This document shows, one piece after another, positions 1-11,988 of a stretch of DNA of 64,000 nt (position 1 is its first letter; each line of letters opens with the position of its first letter). A program made the position numbers and the translations under genes. Source of the stretch: Diplosphaera chodatii (taxonomy: Eukaryota; Chlorophyta; Trebouxiophyceae; Prasiolales; Stichococcaceae); NCBI GenBank assembly GCA_032358165.1, contig JAALGY010000001.1, positions 310,001 through 374,000 on the forward strand. The letters are read 5' to 3'. The notes beneath the pieces were generated by a model, which saw nothing but the letters and a program-made list of their open reading frames with translations, made no database searches and was not told where the DNA came from.

Positions 1-1
1 C

Positions 2-3000
2 TCGCCCGCGCAGTCCCTGTCCGCCGACGTGCCCTTCCACGAGCTGGCCCGCAGGTGCGCCTGCTGTTTCTTGATGCTGGGTTTTGCAGTGTTGAATGCA
101 GCACTTCGCTCTTGACCCCTGCCTGCTGGTCCTTATTGTTGTCAAAGCTGTGTGACGCATCCCCCCCCCCTTCCTGAGTAGCTTGAAGCGTGCTGACAGC
201 ATTCGACGTGCTGCTGATGCAGGAACAAGGCGACCACCAGCCAGGCGATCGCGCAGCACTTCCTGCCGGCGCTGGGCGGCGTGCTGGGCGCCATGTGCAA
301 GGCGTCCTGCCTGAGCGCGGCCGATCTGGAGGCCCTGGCGGGCAGCGTGCTTCAGATGCACGCCTATTTCCAAGCCTACAGCTGGGACATCACCTGGGAC
401 TCCAGCATGGTGCGCCGTTCAGTCTTCTGTGCAAGGTTGCTCGTGCGGCCTGCCAGTCAGCTCTGCATCGCACCCGCATCCATCAGGTTTGGCAGGACCA
501 GCAAGGCTGCGAAGATGCTTCTGCAGTGACTTCCTGACCAGCATGTCTCACCTGTGCCTGTTCCCCCGTCTTGCAGGTGCGGCAGTTTGTCAGCGGCATG
601 CTGAAGGCGACGCAGGTCGGCATGTACGGCGACACCCGACCGGCGCCCTCGCCCACCGAGATCACCGCCTTCTACGACCTGCTGCAGCACTACCTCAAGT
701 CGCTCGCCTCCAACCTGCCTCCCGGCGATGTCGTGCACTCCTCCCACCACAGCCTGCAGGTGGGGCGTTGCCCCAGAGATGGGTGACCAAAACAAGAACA
801 CTTTGCAGTCGTGTGTAATGCAGCACGGGACGGCAGTACCTATGATCAGTGGCGCGGTCGATTGGGTATCCATGTGGCTTTGCCTGTACACGATGTTGAG
901 ACAGTACCTCACGATGAACAGGCGCTGGGGGGTCTCGTTGTGCAGCGCAAGGAGAACCAGGCGCTGCTGATCTGGGACCACGGCGTGCTGATGCGTGAGA
1001 AGGTGACCAGTCAAACGATTCGAGTCTTGACCTGTCAGATGGCATGCCGTCTCACCTGTGCAGGGGCTTCTAGGTAGCAGGTGGCACTTCAGTGATCTCA
1101 ACCTAGTACAGGACTCCTTGCCTGGGCATGATTTGCGACTGCTCATCTTTTTCCGTCGTGCGAAATCAGGTGATATACTGGGACTGCCTGGAGAGTCGAG
1201 CCCTGCCCCAGTTCGTGCGCGAGCAGCTGATACGGCTGCATCGTGTCACGGGGCAGTGCCTGTATGCTGCCGCCGACTTCATCATCCCCTGCAACGCCAC
1301 CTTCAACACCAAGTGGGAGGTGTGCAGGCTGACACACCGCCCATGCCGAGCAGCCTTGGGAACTACATCTGGCCCACTACATGATGCACCGCTACAAGCT
1401 TGTCTCCACTTCAGACAGTGACAAGTCAGCGCAGTCAGCATCCAGACAACTGTCACCATCTACAGGCGTGGCTTGGGGCGCCAGTCAGCCGAATCAGCCC
1501 GCTGCTGAACGCGGTGGACATCGACCAGTACCCCATCAGCACCACGCCGCGGCCGCCGCGGCCGACGACCGTGATGCTGAGCCACGTGTACCCGCTGAAG
1601 GACATCGTGTCGGCCATCCGCGCCGCCGCTATCATCGTGCACACATACCATGTGACAGGTGCGCAGCTCGCTGCAATCCTCAAGCGCTAGCACTTGCTGC
1701 CATACTGCATAGCCTGAGGCGGAGCCACTTGATACCTATACCTCAAACTGGCTCAGCTAACCCCTGCATGGTGATGATTACCTGCAGACTACCAGCTGCT
1801 GGTGTACGGGTCGCTGACCTTCGACGCGGGCTACGTGGAGCGCTGCCGCGGCCTCATCACAGCCCTGGGCCTGACCAACAACGTGGAGCTGCGCGGCCTG
1901 GGCAAGCCCACCGCAGTGCTGGCCCAGGGCTGGTGCTACCTGCAGGTCAGCAATCCTTACCCCTAATGCAAGGCACAAAGTCAACTGCAGTGCCTCCTCT
2001 GTGGCTGCTGTTGACATGGACAGGTAGCCTCAGTCTGAGTCCTTGGGTATGTGTGCTGCAGTCGTCCATCAGCGAGGGGCTGCCCATCAGCATCCTGGAG
2101 GCGGCGCTGTGCGGGCTGTGCGTGGTGTGCACCAACGTCGGCGGCTGCGCCGAGCTGCTGGCCGCGCCCCCTGGTGAGGGGACGCCTAATGTTTTGTGCT
2201 GTGCTGCTCACTACATCCACATGCTGCCTGTGGATCGAAAGTCACCTCACAGTTGTAGCAGAGAGGCACCTGGATCGGGAATCACCTCACAGTTGTAGCA
2301 GGGAGGCACCTGTCTTGAGCTTTGCACTCCCTCTGGCGTGCTCTGAACATGTTAGATGCTTCTCGTCGCAGGCGGTGGCAAGGATAAGCCGGCGTGGTTC
2401 GGGCGGCTGTGCGCGGCGTGTGACCCAGAGATGATCGCGTATGCACAGCTGGAGGTGATGGCGATGCTGCCCTCGCGGAAGGTCGCCAAGCTGCAGCAGC
2501 CGCCCAAGGTCGACAGCGCCGACGTCAAGGTGCGAACCTGACTGCTTACCTTTGCTTGTGCGCCGTCCTGCCAGAGGCGGAAGCACACCTGTCCAAACAG
2601 TGCCGCCCTACCCCATGCTCGTCATTGGTGTGCTGCTGGTGCACATGTACAGCCTTACATGGTGTCCTCACTATGCTACGTCATGCTGCAGGAGCGGCTG
2701 GCAAGCCCCGAGGTGGCTGAGCAGCGCCGGGTGTGGGGCATGTCCTACCGGCAGCACGTGCTGGAGACGTTCCAGCTGGCGCGCCACAACCAGCAGCAGC
2801 GGCAGGCGCTGCACATCGGGGTGCTGCGGCGGGAGGCGCAGGCGCTGCCGACCGTGTCTACAGCAGCTGGAGACGCTGCTGGAGACCACAGCGCAGCCGC
2901 CTGCGAGCCAGCTGCTTCCGGCGAGCTGGCCGGCATCCACGGCGTCTCAGCCAGCGCTGAGGGTGATGTGATGCACACAGCAGCGGCGGCGGCGGTCGCG

Positions 3001-3192
3001 TCGGCAGCAGGGCCCCTGCGCCGGGCACACCAGGTGCCAGGCGCCGCCGGGGCCACCTCACGGCGTGCCTCACCAACGGGGCCAGCCACCCTGCAGCAGG
3101 GCGTGCAGGCGGCAGAGACGGAGCGCTCGCGGCCGCTGTGGGCCGACCTGGAGCGAAAGTCCATGATGCTGACAGAGCTCCACGCCGGGTAG
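2..3192 (+). CDS. PelF/Gtb3-type GT4 glycosyltransferase, 3' part (5' end outside window)
   Basis: Predicted retaining GT-B glycosyltransferase that would polymerise a UDP-hexosamine-derived exopolysaccharide. Exons: 2-54, 223-409, 577-759, 922-1002, 1170-1319, 1466-1658, 1788-1945, 2062-2173, 2372-2529 and 2692-3192; all join in frame and encode 591 residues. Sequence seen: WDHGVLMREK (acceptor-domain block like the EHGxYLRER of PelF), CNATFNTKWE followed by WLGAP and NAVDIDQYP, HVYPLKDIVSAIRAA at the start of the nucleotide-binding domain, and SSISEGLPISILEAALCG with TNVGGCAELL (the EGxPxxxxEA donor-site motif, Glu retained). The C-terminal 167-residue exon is Ala/Gln-rich and unlike the family core. 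Family knowledge: this GT4 branch includes bacterial PelF and the fungal galactosaminogalactan synthase Gtb3. The start codon and any membrane segments lie left of the window. A decayed second copy lies at 21291-23300. The family is sure; the sugar is inferred from neighbours. Confidence 0.9.
2231..2310. repeat. 40-bp tandem duplication inside a GT4 intron
   Basis: Two 40-bp units (2231-2270 and 2271-2310) differ at only a few positions. They lie in the intron between the exon carrying the donor-site motif and the next exon. No function is visible; it is a local duplication. Confidence 0.85.
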
Positions 3193-4505
3193 CCCGGCGT
3201 GCGCAGCAGCTGTGGCGACGCTGGCGTAGAAACAATAACCCCCTCAATCCGATGAGCTCGGGTCGGAGGGCGCCAGCAAGCTCCCCAGCTGAGCGTCAAA
3301 GTTCAAACCGTGCAGCGGCATTTTGCTGGCCCACATGCTTGCAAGTAGGATCACATTATGAGCTCCAAACAATAGCAAGCATTTTACATCAAGACAGAGA
3401 GTTCCTTACCAAGACCATGAGTTTTGATGAAGTACCCAGAGGTTTTAGGCAGGGATTCCGGTTAAACTTGTGTTTTGACGCTGCCGCTCTGGTTTTGCAC
3501 GCACTGCTATGTCCGGACATGCTGCATACGGGGTACCAGTCCCTGTAAATATCTATCTGGCTGCTAGCTAACTGGATGCTATGCCTGTACATTGGTCTGC
3601 GCATGGCTGCCCTTGGGCACGCTGCATGGCAGGCTTTCACCTGACTGCGGCAGTATCTCCTTCGACTGTGCATACCGGTACATGCTGACAGAAATACTGG
3701 GGAACCGTGCGTGGCTGCTTCCCATGCATCAGCCAGCTCGCATGTCGTGTCGATGTTGTCAAAGGCATGCATCGATCGAACCAAATGGGCACTGATCAGA
3801 TTGTCAGGTTAGTGAGTCATTGGCGTGATGAGATATTTCGATCAAAGAACCTGCTGACACAGAGCAGCCAAATTGCTGGACATATAGTCCCTTGACTGGC
3901 AGGTGTTCGTTTCTCGTGCTATCGATAGATGATGATGAAGTGGTTTTACGTGAAGAATCATGAAAAGGGTACGAACTTCAAAACCTCCTACCACTCCACG
4001 GACCCCTCGCACAGCCGTCTGTTTTTGTGACACCCACAACAGACACCGTTGTGCATGCCGCAGCGCCTCTGGCACAAGCACGTCTCGGATGCAGTTGACG
4101 TCGTAATCACAGCGGCGCCGTCAGTACCGCCGTGCGACCGGTGCTGGTCGGCGGCTTCTAGGCACCGGTTGTTGTGCGCGCGCTTGTCCGCGACGCGCGC
4201 AGCGGAGGAACAGTCCCCCAGATCAGAGGCCACAGTCAGTTGTCTCAATTAAAGAGCAGAGCTGGCTGCTTAGGCGCCAGTACGGTCATGGTATCAGCGG
4301 GTTCCACATGTGTGAGATTGTAGCCATGGCACCCACGTCGTCTCGCTCACCCCGCCTCACCAATCAGTCAATCTGCAATGGCTGGCATGCCGTCTCATTG
4401 CAAAGTGCGACAGCCAGCACCGCGCGCATCACTACCTCTGCAGCTGAGTACCCGTAACAAGAGGTTCTGCCGTGCGTGGTTTGGCAGCGGGTAGCCTGGG
4501 TGGCT
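3193..4505. other. Intergenic: GT4 3' flank and ZF-A upstream region
   Basis: No coding stretch with exon-like borders is visible. A TGTAA at 3543-3547, about 350 bp after the GT4 stop, could be the green-algal type polyadenylation signal. The rest would contain the ZF-A promoter; no TATA box is obvious. Confidence 0.6.
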
Positions 4506-7500
4506 ATGGTTGAGGCGGACGATGTGCTCCTACTGGACTTCAATTGCCCCTACCCAGGCGAGTGGTCAGGAACACCCTTCTCATGAGCGCGCAGCAGGCG
4601 TTTGCTGGCTGGCCTGGCCGCTGTGTACCGTGCTTCATGAGACGTTACAGATTGATCGCCTGCATGCCACCGACTACAAAACTATCTGCACCTGTTGGCG
4701 CAGGCTGCCATCGCACGTACGCCGAGCTGTGGAAGTGTGTGGCTTTCCAAATGCCTGCTCTACGTTGCGCTGCTCACTCTGTGCTGCCGTTCTCACGCTT
4801 CTGCATGATCTCCCCACGTCCGTATGTCGTCGATGAGAGGTTACCCGCGCCTGGTGCCATTCGGACTGTACGCCTTATATACTTTCAGGAGGATGGGTCC
4901 ATATACCTGTTTGCGATGCTGTTCACACAGTGTCGGCGTTGAATGCACACTGTGTCGGTGCAGGTTGCGGCAACATTACAGGGCGCCGCCGCGCCCCAAT
5001 CCGCGGCAAGGGGGTCACGGCCAGGAGCTCAGGTCCGAGCTGGACTGTCAGGCGCTGCTCAGCGCCGTGAGCGCGCCTGCGTGTGTTGCATGTATGCTCG
5101 CATGCAAACCGTCTCATGCACGCAGGGTGCCCATGGTCCCGGCACCTGCTGATTGCGGTTCTGCTGCCCCGCAGGGTGTGCCCGAGGTGCCACAGGGGAC
5201 TGCACCCGACGCGGCCACACCTGGGTACGCTAGTTTGGACCCCTGCCGATACGTCAGCACCTGCGTCCTACATGGCAACTACGCACGTGCCTGTCCAATA
5301 ATCCGTCCAAAGTTGTGCATTTGGGGCGTGCAAGGTTCTCCAATGCTCGCGCTCGCGCTGATACATCGCATACAGATCATACTGTAGTAGATCTGTATGC
5401 CATGCATCCAATGCAGAACCTTGCCTGCAGGTTGCGTAAATGGTTTGGCGGCGCCGCGGCAGGCCATCAAGCGGCAACGGGGGCGCGACTGTCATGGGCA
5501 GGTGAGCACGCCCTTGTGACTGCCGATGTGCATCAGCATATACGTGCGCCAGCATTGACACATTTGGTTCATGCTCATCGCAGCGGCCGAAACGCCTGTC
5601 TGTGGTGCAGGAGCGCCCGCAGCGCCGGATGGTCAGCAGCAACTCGGCGGCGCAGCAGCCGGCGGCGGCGGTGGCGGCCCCACCACTCACAGCACAGCGG
5701 TGAGCAGGTCACCGCCGTTCTGAGCAACTGCTTGCAAGGTCGGCCAGCCAGGCGGTCACCCTGCCTGTGTGGGCAACCAAACTCGGCCCGGCCAGCTGCT
5801 GCTGCGCATACCATACCTCACGTCAGCCTTGTCCTCTGGTGGCTGCCCCAGCAGGTGCAGCTAGGCATCTGTACCCGAGCCCCTGCACCATGCAGTCAGG
5901 CGCCCGCCTTCTTGACAGGGGTCCTGACCTCACCATCTGACGACCGCCTTGAAGACTGCCGTGTGGCGTTGTGCTCTGCAGGGCCCCGGGGCCGGGGCTG
6001 GACGCCGGGCAGGGTGCGGAGCTGGCAGCGTGCCTCAACGCCATCGCCACGAGCCCCGAGCTGGTCGCCAGCATCCGCCAGGCGCTCATGGGCGGCCAGC
6101 AGCATGCCGTGGGCGCGCCACAGGACCCCCCTGTAGCGCGCCCGCCGGTCGAGCAGATGGTGGCTGCCTTCGTGGGCGCCATCAGCGAGATGCAGGGCAG
6201 CCCAGACAGCCCCGGCCATGCTGTTCCGCAGCCTCTGCAGGTTCAAAGCGCATACATTGTGCATACTACTGTGGATCCGGCAGCCGCTAGGTACATGTCT
6301 TTGGAGCTGCCATTGCTGCGGCCTTGCCAGTGTTCTGGCTTGCCAAACTGCTGCCGGCTGACTGCTGCAGAGGCCCCCAGCCGTGAGCCCTGGACTGCAG
6401 CGCTGTCACAGCGACAACCAGTTGTTCAGTACAACTGCGGGGTGGAGCGAGCCGCCAGTGCCGGCCAAGCCAGCCGCAACAGCCCTGCCGAGCAGACGGA
6501 GTGTGGATGACGCACTGTTCGCCGCTGCACAGGCCCCCTTGCTGCCGCAGCAGACGCCCATCCCGCCTCATAGCCAACACAGCCATCTGCCTCAGCAATG
6601 TGAAGGCAGCGGGGGACTCGTGGCCCTGGCAGCTGATGACCCCTGGCTACCAGCCAGCGGCTCTGCTTCCAACGCCGCCATGTTGCTGCCGCCGCAGCAC
6701 TCGCCTGCCGGAGCCAGCATGGAGCCCCATGCCTTTGGGGCCACGCCCGGCAGTAGCGATGGCAGGCTGGCGCTGCCGTCGCTCGAGCCATCCGACATCG
6801 CCGCCATCATAGCTGCCATCACCAGCAGGGCGCAGCACGATGACGACAGCTGCGCTGCCGCGGCGTCATCGGCACTGCAGCCATCGACCAATCCCTCTTT
6901 GAACAGCGCCAACACAACGATCGCCAGCACAGCGCAAGATGTGACCACCGACAGCGGGTGAGTTCCCCATGCAGCGCTAGTCGCTGCTCCCTGTGTTGCG
7001 CAGTTGATATGGTTGCTGCACCCCTCCTGCCTTGACATGGCGTCAGCCGCTGCAACCTAGCAGTGTTGCAGAGCTAGTCCATGTCATCGGGTGCAATAGT
7101 GGCCTGCCTGCCTGCCCCGATGACAGCATTGGGTACCAATGAAGGCTGCAGCAGTGCATCAGAGGTTTGCTTTGGCCAGGTGTCGCGCGTGCCGGCAGCT
7201 AGGCAGTGGCAGATGCAGGCCCGTCGAGACAGTCCCAGGCATTGTTCCCGCCCAGCTGTGCGGGTGCCAGTGTGTCAGCTGCCTAACATCTGCTCTGATG
7301 GTTGTGCAGGTTCATGCCCTCTCCTGGGCTGCAGGAAACTGGAACAGCCCCCCTGCCGGAGGGCATCGGGCACTGGGACCTGGACCTGCCTCCGCCACAT
7401 GCAGCTCCCCCTTGTGGGTGGCCTGCCCCTGGGTGTGCAGCCGCCACAACTGGCCTCGAGTGCACATCCGTGGCTCTGCCCCCTGCTGGCGATGGTTCAG

Positions 7501-8150
7501 CTGCCGCCGCAAATGCAGCCGGCTCGCAGGCGCCACTGTACCCGCTGTCGCCGCTGCCGTCACAGCAGCAGCTGCCCCAGCCGGAATCGACGCCAGCGCA
7601 GGACCCACCTCTGCAGCAGCCCGGCGCACTGACCGTGCAGCCCGCCACTGGTCAGGAGCAGCCGCAACTCTGGGCGCTGCTGCTGCCGCCGGGCAGTCCC
7701 CTCCCGCCGCTGGGCGGCTGGACCCTGCTGCAGCAGGGGCGCCCTGCGGGGGACACTGCTGCGCCGGCGGCGCGCGCCGGCTGCCTCCAGGACGCGCAGA
7801 CGGCACTCGTCGCGCACGCGCCATGCGCTGCACCCCAGGTGCAGGGAGCCTATGCTGAGGTGGGACTTGTTGCACACGGCATGCTGTGCAGCTGACGAGG
7901 CAGCCTGCCATCCGAGCTTGCGCTGAGTGAGTGCGATAGAAAGTGCTTGGGGTTCAGGCTGTTTTGCGATGCTTCTGCTGCTGCTGCTGCTGACTCGCTC
8001 CCCTATATATGTATGTACATGACGGCGCAGGTGGCCGTGGGCGGCAAACACGGACGCCCACTGTCCTTGCCGCATCCAGCAGACCTGGTGCCAATCGATC
8101 CTTTGGCACTTCCGTCGCCTGATGACCTCCAGCACGCTTGGTGGCAGTAA
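4506..8150 (+). CDS. ZF-A: zinc-ligand (C2H2 + CxxC/HC) putative DNA-binding protein, 618 aa
   Basis: Likely nuclear DNA-binding regulator; function inferred. Exons: 4506-4557, 4704-4734, 4964-5032, 5175-5224, 5431-5501, 5611-5699, 5982-6240, 6371-6957, 7310-7838 and 8031-8150; the sum is 1857 nt in frame. The first five exons encode the conserved domain: CPYPGCHRTYAELWK, LRQHYRAPP, GGHGQEL, VCPRCHRGLHPTRPHLGC, then basic APRQAIKRQRGR. The potential ligands run C-x4-C-x12-H-x13-H-x6-C-x2-C-x9-H-x2-C, identical in three paralogues except for the H-H spacing in ZF-C. The H-H spacing of 13 is not that of a classic C2H2 finger. Exon 6 holds the motif QRRMVSSNS. The rest is low-complexity Pro/Ala/Gln/Ser, typical of transactivation regions, with a helix-like stretch VEQMVAAFVGAISEMQ. 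Intron 1 has a GC donor (GCGAGT). It converges on ZF-B. Confidence 0.82.
5369..5399. repeat. Inverted repeat in ZF-A intron 4
   Basis: CATACAGATC at 5369-5378 and its perfect reverse complement at 5390-5399 flank an 11-nt loop. It lies just upstream of the acceptor of exon 5 and could form an intronic hairpin. Confidence 0.7.
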
Positions 8151-8707
8151 GAGGGGCTCAGGTGTCCTCACAGACATATCCCTACTCATCGATAATGCAG
8201 TGGAGGCGGCATTCATACCGTCGCAGGGTGTTGTCATTTGATGCTCATGCACACGCACGGAAACCGATATGCTGCAGATGTTGATGTTGATTTGTTGAAA
8301 GCTGTGCCTGAGCCAGCACCAGCAACTTGCATGTCTTAATTCACATGTGACTTTGGAGATCGATGTGCAACTTAGTGTGTCGGATTAGCAGTCCTAGGTT
8401 CTGATCGGGGCTCGAAGCATGACTGCTTACATGAACTAAGGCTGCATCATGCTGTATTCAACCAGTTTGGTAGCTCGTGTTTGATTACTTGAGTACTACA
8501 TGCATCGAACTGCTTGCGATGAGATTGATGCCGCACGTAGCATGTTTGCAAGTGAGGTTAGGTAGGTGTGTAGAGCAGATTTGCGTGTCGCTCTGGTTGT
8601 GCAATACCGTGCTAAAGTTACATATGCAAAGCTACTGAGCCGGTTACCAACTATCGCCATGGTGCTCACATACAGCGCTGGCAGATCTGTCAGCGGCAGT
8701 TCACGCT
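8151..8707. other. Short convergent intergenic region between ZF-A and ZF-B
   Basis: AT-richer than the flanking exons and without exon-like reading frames. It should hold the two 3' ends of ZF-A (+) and ZF-B (-). No TGTAA signal was noticed on the plus strand. Confidence 0.55.
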
Positions 8708-11700
8708 CTAAGGCAATAGATATCCCTCCTGCCACGACAACGAGGCTTTGCGGCAGTTGCTGCAGTATTGCACTGCCAGCTGCTGTTTTGCTGCTACCCC
8801 TGCTGCAAAATCAATTGCGGCGGCGGCAGGAGGTCTGGCCAAGCCTGCAGCAGCACAACCCAAGCTTGTCCCAAGCCGAGTGAGCACTTCATGTGGCTGG
8901 TTAGTGATGGACGGAGCGGTGTAGGCTGCGACGGCTGGACAGCACAGAGCCGGGTGTCGAGGGTGCTGTGCCACCCAGGTGCTCTGTTGTCTGGCATGTG
9001 GAGGCGCACCAGCTCGCAGGGCAGCACGGCTGTACCTCGTGGCCAGGCGTCGCGCCGAAGAGCTCATCGGCGTCGTCCAGCGGGTGCAGGGGGTGCGCAA
9101 GCAGCGCGTCCGCCACCCGCAGCCAGCTGTCACAGGCCAGGCTGGCGCCGCCGCCGGCCGCGCTCGGCTGGCCTGCCATGCCCTCCACCTGGTGAGCCTC
9201 CCACGGTGCCGCGGCAGAAGTGCTGAGGTGCTGGCGCTGCTGCTGCTGCTGCGGGTCCAACAATGCTGCTGGCCATGGCTGGCTGCAGCGAGCGGCATCC
9301 TGGGCGTTGGCGGGGCATGATGGCAGCAGGTTTGCAGTGCGTTGGTCTTGCAGCTGCGGCTGCTGTTCCCACAGACCCTCTGGCAGCCAGGACGGGGGGC
9401 GGGCAGCGGCAGCCGGTGCTGCAGGGGGGCGTGCGGTCACGGCCTGCTGGACGTCCGAGCGATGCAGCGCGGTCCGGAAGCTGGCGTAACTGCAGCATGA
9501 CAAGCAGGCCGGGTCGCTGACAACCTTGCACACGGAAATCCTCTTATGACCGCCAGCAGGTCCACAAAGTGCTGTGAACAGCATCCCTGCTGCATATCCA
9601 GCTCGCAAGCAGGCGCCACCCGTGACCGTCAGCGACAGCATGCAGACACCTTACCTGTAGGATGCAAAGGGGGAGGCAAGCGGTTGAGAGTGGGCCGCTG
9701 TACACGGCGCCTCTGGACTGGGGCCTGCGTTGTAACCGCTGCTGCCACAGTCGCTGCTGAGGCACGGCACCTGCGCATCGCCAGCTGCTGGCTGCGCCAC
9801 CTGCTGATCAAGAACGTCGGCAGTCAAGAACGTCGGCACAAGCAGCGTGAATGGCGCCTGCAGCAGAGCTCCAAGCGGCCAGGGTGTGCACCGATGAGCC
9901 GCCAACAATTTGATGATGCAGTGCACCCCAAAGTGTCTCGTAAGGGACTCGCAACGCACACTCGAGCCTCACTTGGCTTGGCATTTGCCCACCTCGGGCT
10001 GCAGGATGGCACGGACGAAGGCGCGCACTGCCTCCTGGACGGCAGGGGCCACTGCAGGCAGGTGCACTGGGGCGGCTCCTCTGGGGCCTGCTGCTGCGGC
10101 GGCGCCGGCGGCCCATGAGCTGCTGGCGGGCGCCGCCGCAGGGTTTAGGGTTTGCGGGAGGCGCGGCCTCCAAGCCGCCGCAGCGAGTGGGCTGCACCGC
10201 AACAGGCACAACAGTCTTGCCCGAGGCAGGCAGCCCACCGGCAGCAGCATCCCCTTTGCTCCAGGTGGGCGCCGGGGCAGGGCGGCGTCCCTACTTCATA
10301 TCGTTGCCCGCATGCAGGCGCACAGTTCAGAGAGGTACCGACGCCCACTGACAGCAGCAGGCCAGGGTCCATACACACCTTGGGGTGTCCGGCTCGGCGG
10401 TGCTCAGTTGCGAGGAGGAGAGCAGCGGCGAGCTGCCCATGGGAGGGGGCGACGCAGGCCGCGCGACGTGTGGCGCCTGGTCGCTGGCGGCGGCCCGCTG
10501 CAGGGGCAGCGCCACATCCTCCTGCCACACCCCCGGCTGCCACGACGCGCTGCGCTTCAGTGCCTTGCGCTTCTGTGAAGGAGACTGTTTGTGCAAGGCA
10601 AGGGAAAGGCAGAAGACTGTATGTGCAGGGACTGCTTGGTGGCGAGCAGCACAAGGAGACAGCAGGCATGGGCACCGACTTTGGACAGGCTTGCTTGGCG
10701 GCCATGCCAGATGGCGCGAACAACACTGTGCAGCACCAGCCCACAGTGCAGGTGCGTGGCAGGATTGCACGCAACATTGTTGTTGCGGGGAATGGCCTGC
10801 ACCTCCTTTATGCGGCGGCGCTTGATAGCCTGTCGTGGGGCGCTCAGCCCCGCCTTGCAGCCTGCAACACAACAGCATGCACGCATGTGATCACGGCGGA
10901 GGTTCAGCAGCGGCAGGTGGCTGGCGCACGACTGACTGGCACAGGGCACCGCCTAGGCAGCACGAGAGCAGGCTGGCACCACATATTACCAGCAGACAGA
11001 GCAGCTGCATCTATCAGGGTAGCACATACAGCCTTTACAAAGGCATCAACCGCTAACAGGACGGACCCACGCACCCACGTGCGCCTCGCCCAGGCCCAGC
11101 GGCTGCTGGCACTTGGGGCAGGCCTGCAACAGCGCATTCAGTCAGAATGTCTGAGACCCAGGTGCGTGCATGCTGTTAAACGCTCATTCAGTGACAGCTT
11201 CGGCAGGCCTGATGAGCTGGGTGCTTTGCTGCCGCGGCGCTGCCACCACAGCTGCTGGGTTTATTTGTGAGCGGGGCCCGCTGACCAGCTGCCACAAAGC
11301 ATCACGCCACCAACTGCATACGATAGAAAGAGCGGACGAGTGGCTCGAAGAACACCTCTCACCAGCAGTTCGCTCTCGTGGCCGCCGTGCCCGGCGCCAG
11401 GGCGGCGGGGGGCGCGGCAGTGGTGCCGCAGGCGCCACAGCTCAGCGAAGCGCCTGGTGCAGCCTGCACACTGAAGAGGCTCTCTGAGGTTCTGGATCAG
11501 TCACATGCCCGCATCGTTGAGTCGTCATACAAGCCCCCGGCGCATGCGTCAGCTCGGTCAGCACCATTGTGTGCTGGCTGACACCAAATCGCATGACAGC
11601 CAGGCTGATCTGCCTAGCTATCTGGTACAGTGTAGCTGTCTGCAGACGCGAAGTGCGTTACTTGTTGGCCTCAGTCGCGGAAAATGAGTGTAGCCAGTGG

Positions 11701-11988
11701 GAGACGGACCGAGAAGTCAGAAGCTGTCCGCGCGCTGACCCAAACTCAGCTGTTGGGCCAATGGTGCGGCGGCGGGCACCGAAACAGTTGGATCAAGGCA
11801 ACCCGCCGTCCATGATCAGAGGGAGTTGAGCAGAGTTGAGCACCATCGAATGGGCAGATGAATGTTGAGTGCAGCCGTGCGTGCCGTGCGTCGTCGGACG
11901 CGCCCTCCAATCCTCCTACGCCCTCCAGAGCGTCGGCGCCCCTCTTGGCGGATGCCATTGCAGACGCTCTGCCGCCTGCCAGGCGCAT
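8708..11988 (-). CDS. ZF-B: zinc-ligand putative DNA-binding protein (paralogue of ZF-D)
   Basis: Same family as ZF-A. Exons in transcript order: 11988-11844, 11463-11363, 11123-11075, 10861-10803, 10572-10379, 10191-9993, 9857-9655 and 9489-9036, together 468 codons in frame; a last exon ending at 8708 is likely but its acceptor is ambiguous. Domain seen: TFICPFDGCTRRFAELWR, LRHHCRAPRRPG, GHGGHESELL, ACPKCQQPLGLGEAHVGC, then SAPRQAIKRRRIKE. Every ligand in the family signature is kept. The intron that splits the first finger-like part in the other three copies is missing here, so exons 2 and 3 are fused. Exon 5 has the conserved KALKRSASWQPG. The downstream part is Pro/Ala/Gln-rich. The start may be 11988 or the in-frame ATG at 11958. 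The 49-nt fourth coding block with phase-0 entry is shared with ZF-D, against 50 nt and phase 2 in ZF-A and ZF-C. Confidence 0.78.

Noticed and set aside
1381..2298. 305-codon plus-strand open frame
   Set aside because: It is out of frame with GT4 exons for most of its length and contains intron sequence.
9808..9839. 16-bp tandem duplication in a ZF-B exon as a frameshift
   Set aside because: The exon stays open and joins in frame on both sides, so there is no evidence that it breaks the gene.
10141..10157. Telomere-type heptamers (two TTTAGGG-like units)
   Set aside because: Only two units, and they lie inside a ZF-B coding exon; more likely chance than interstitial telomere.
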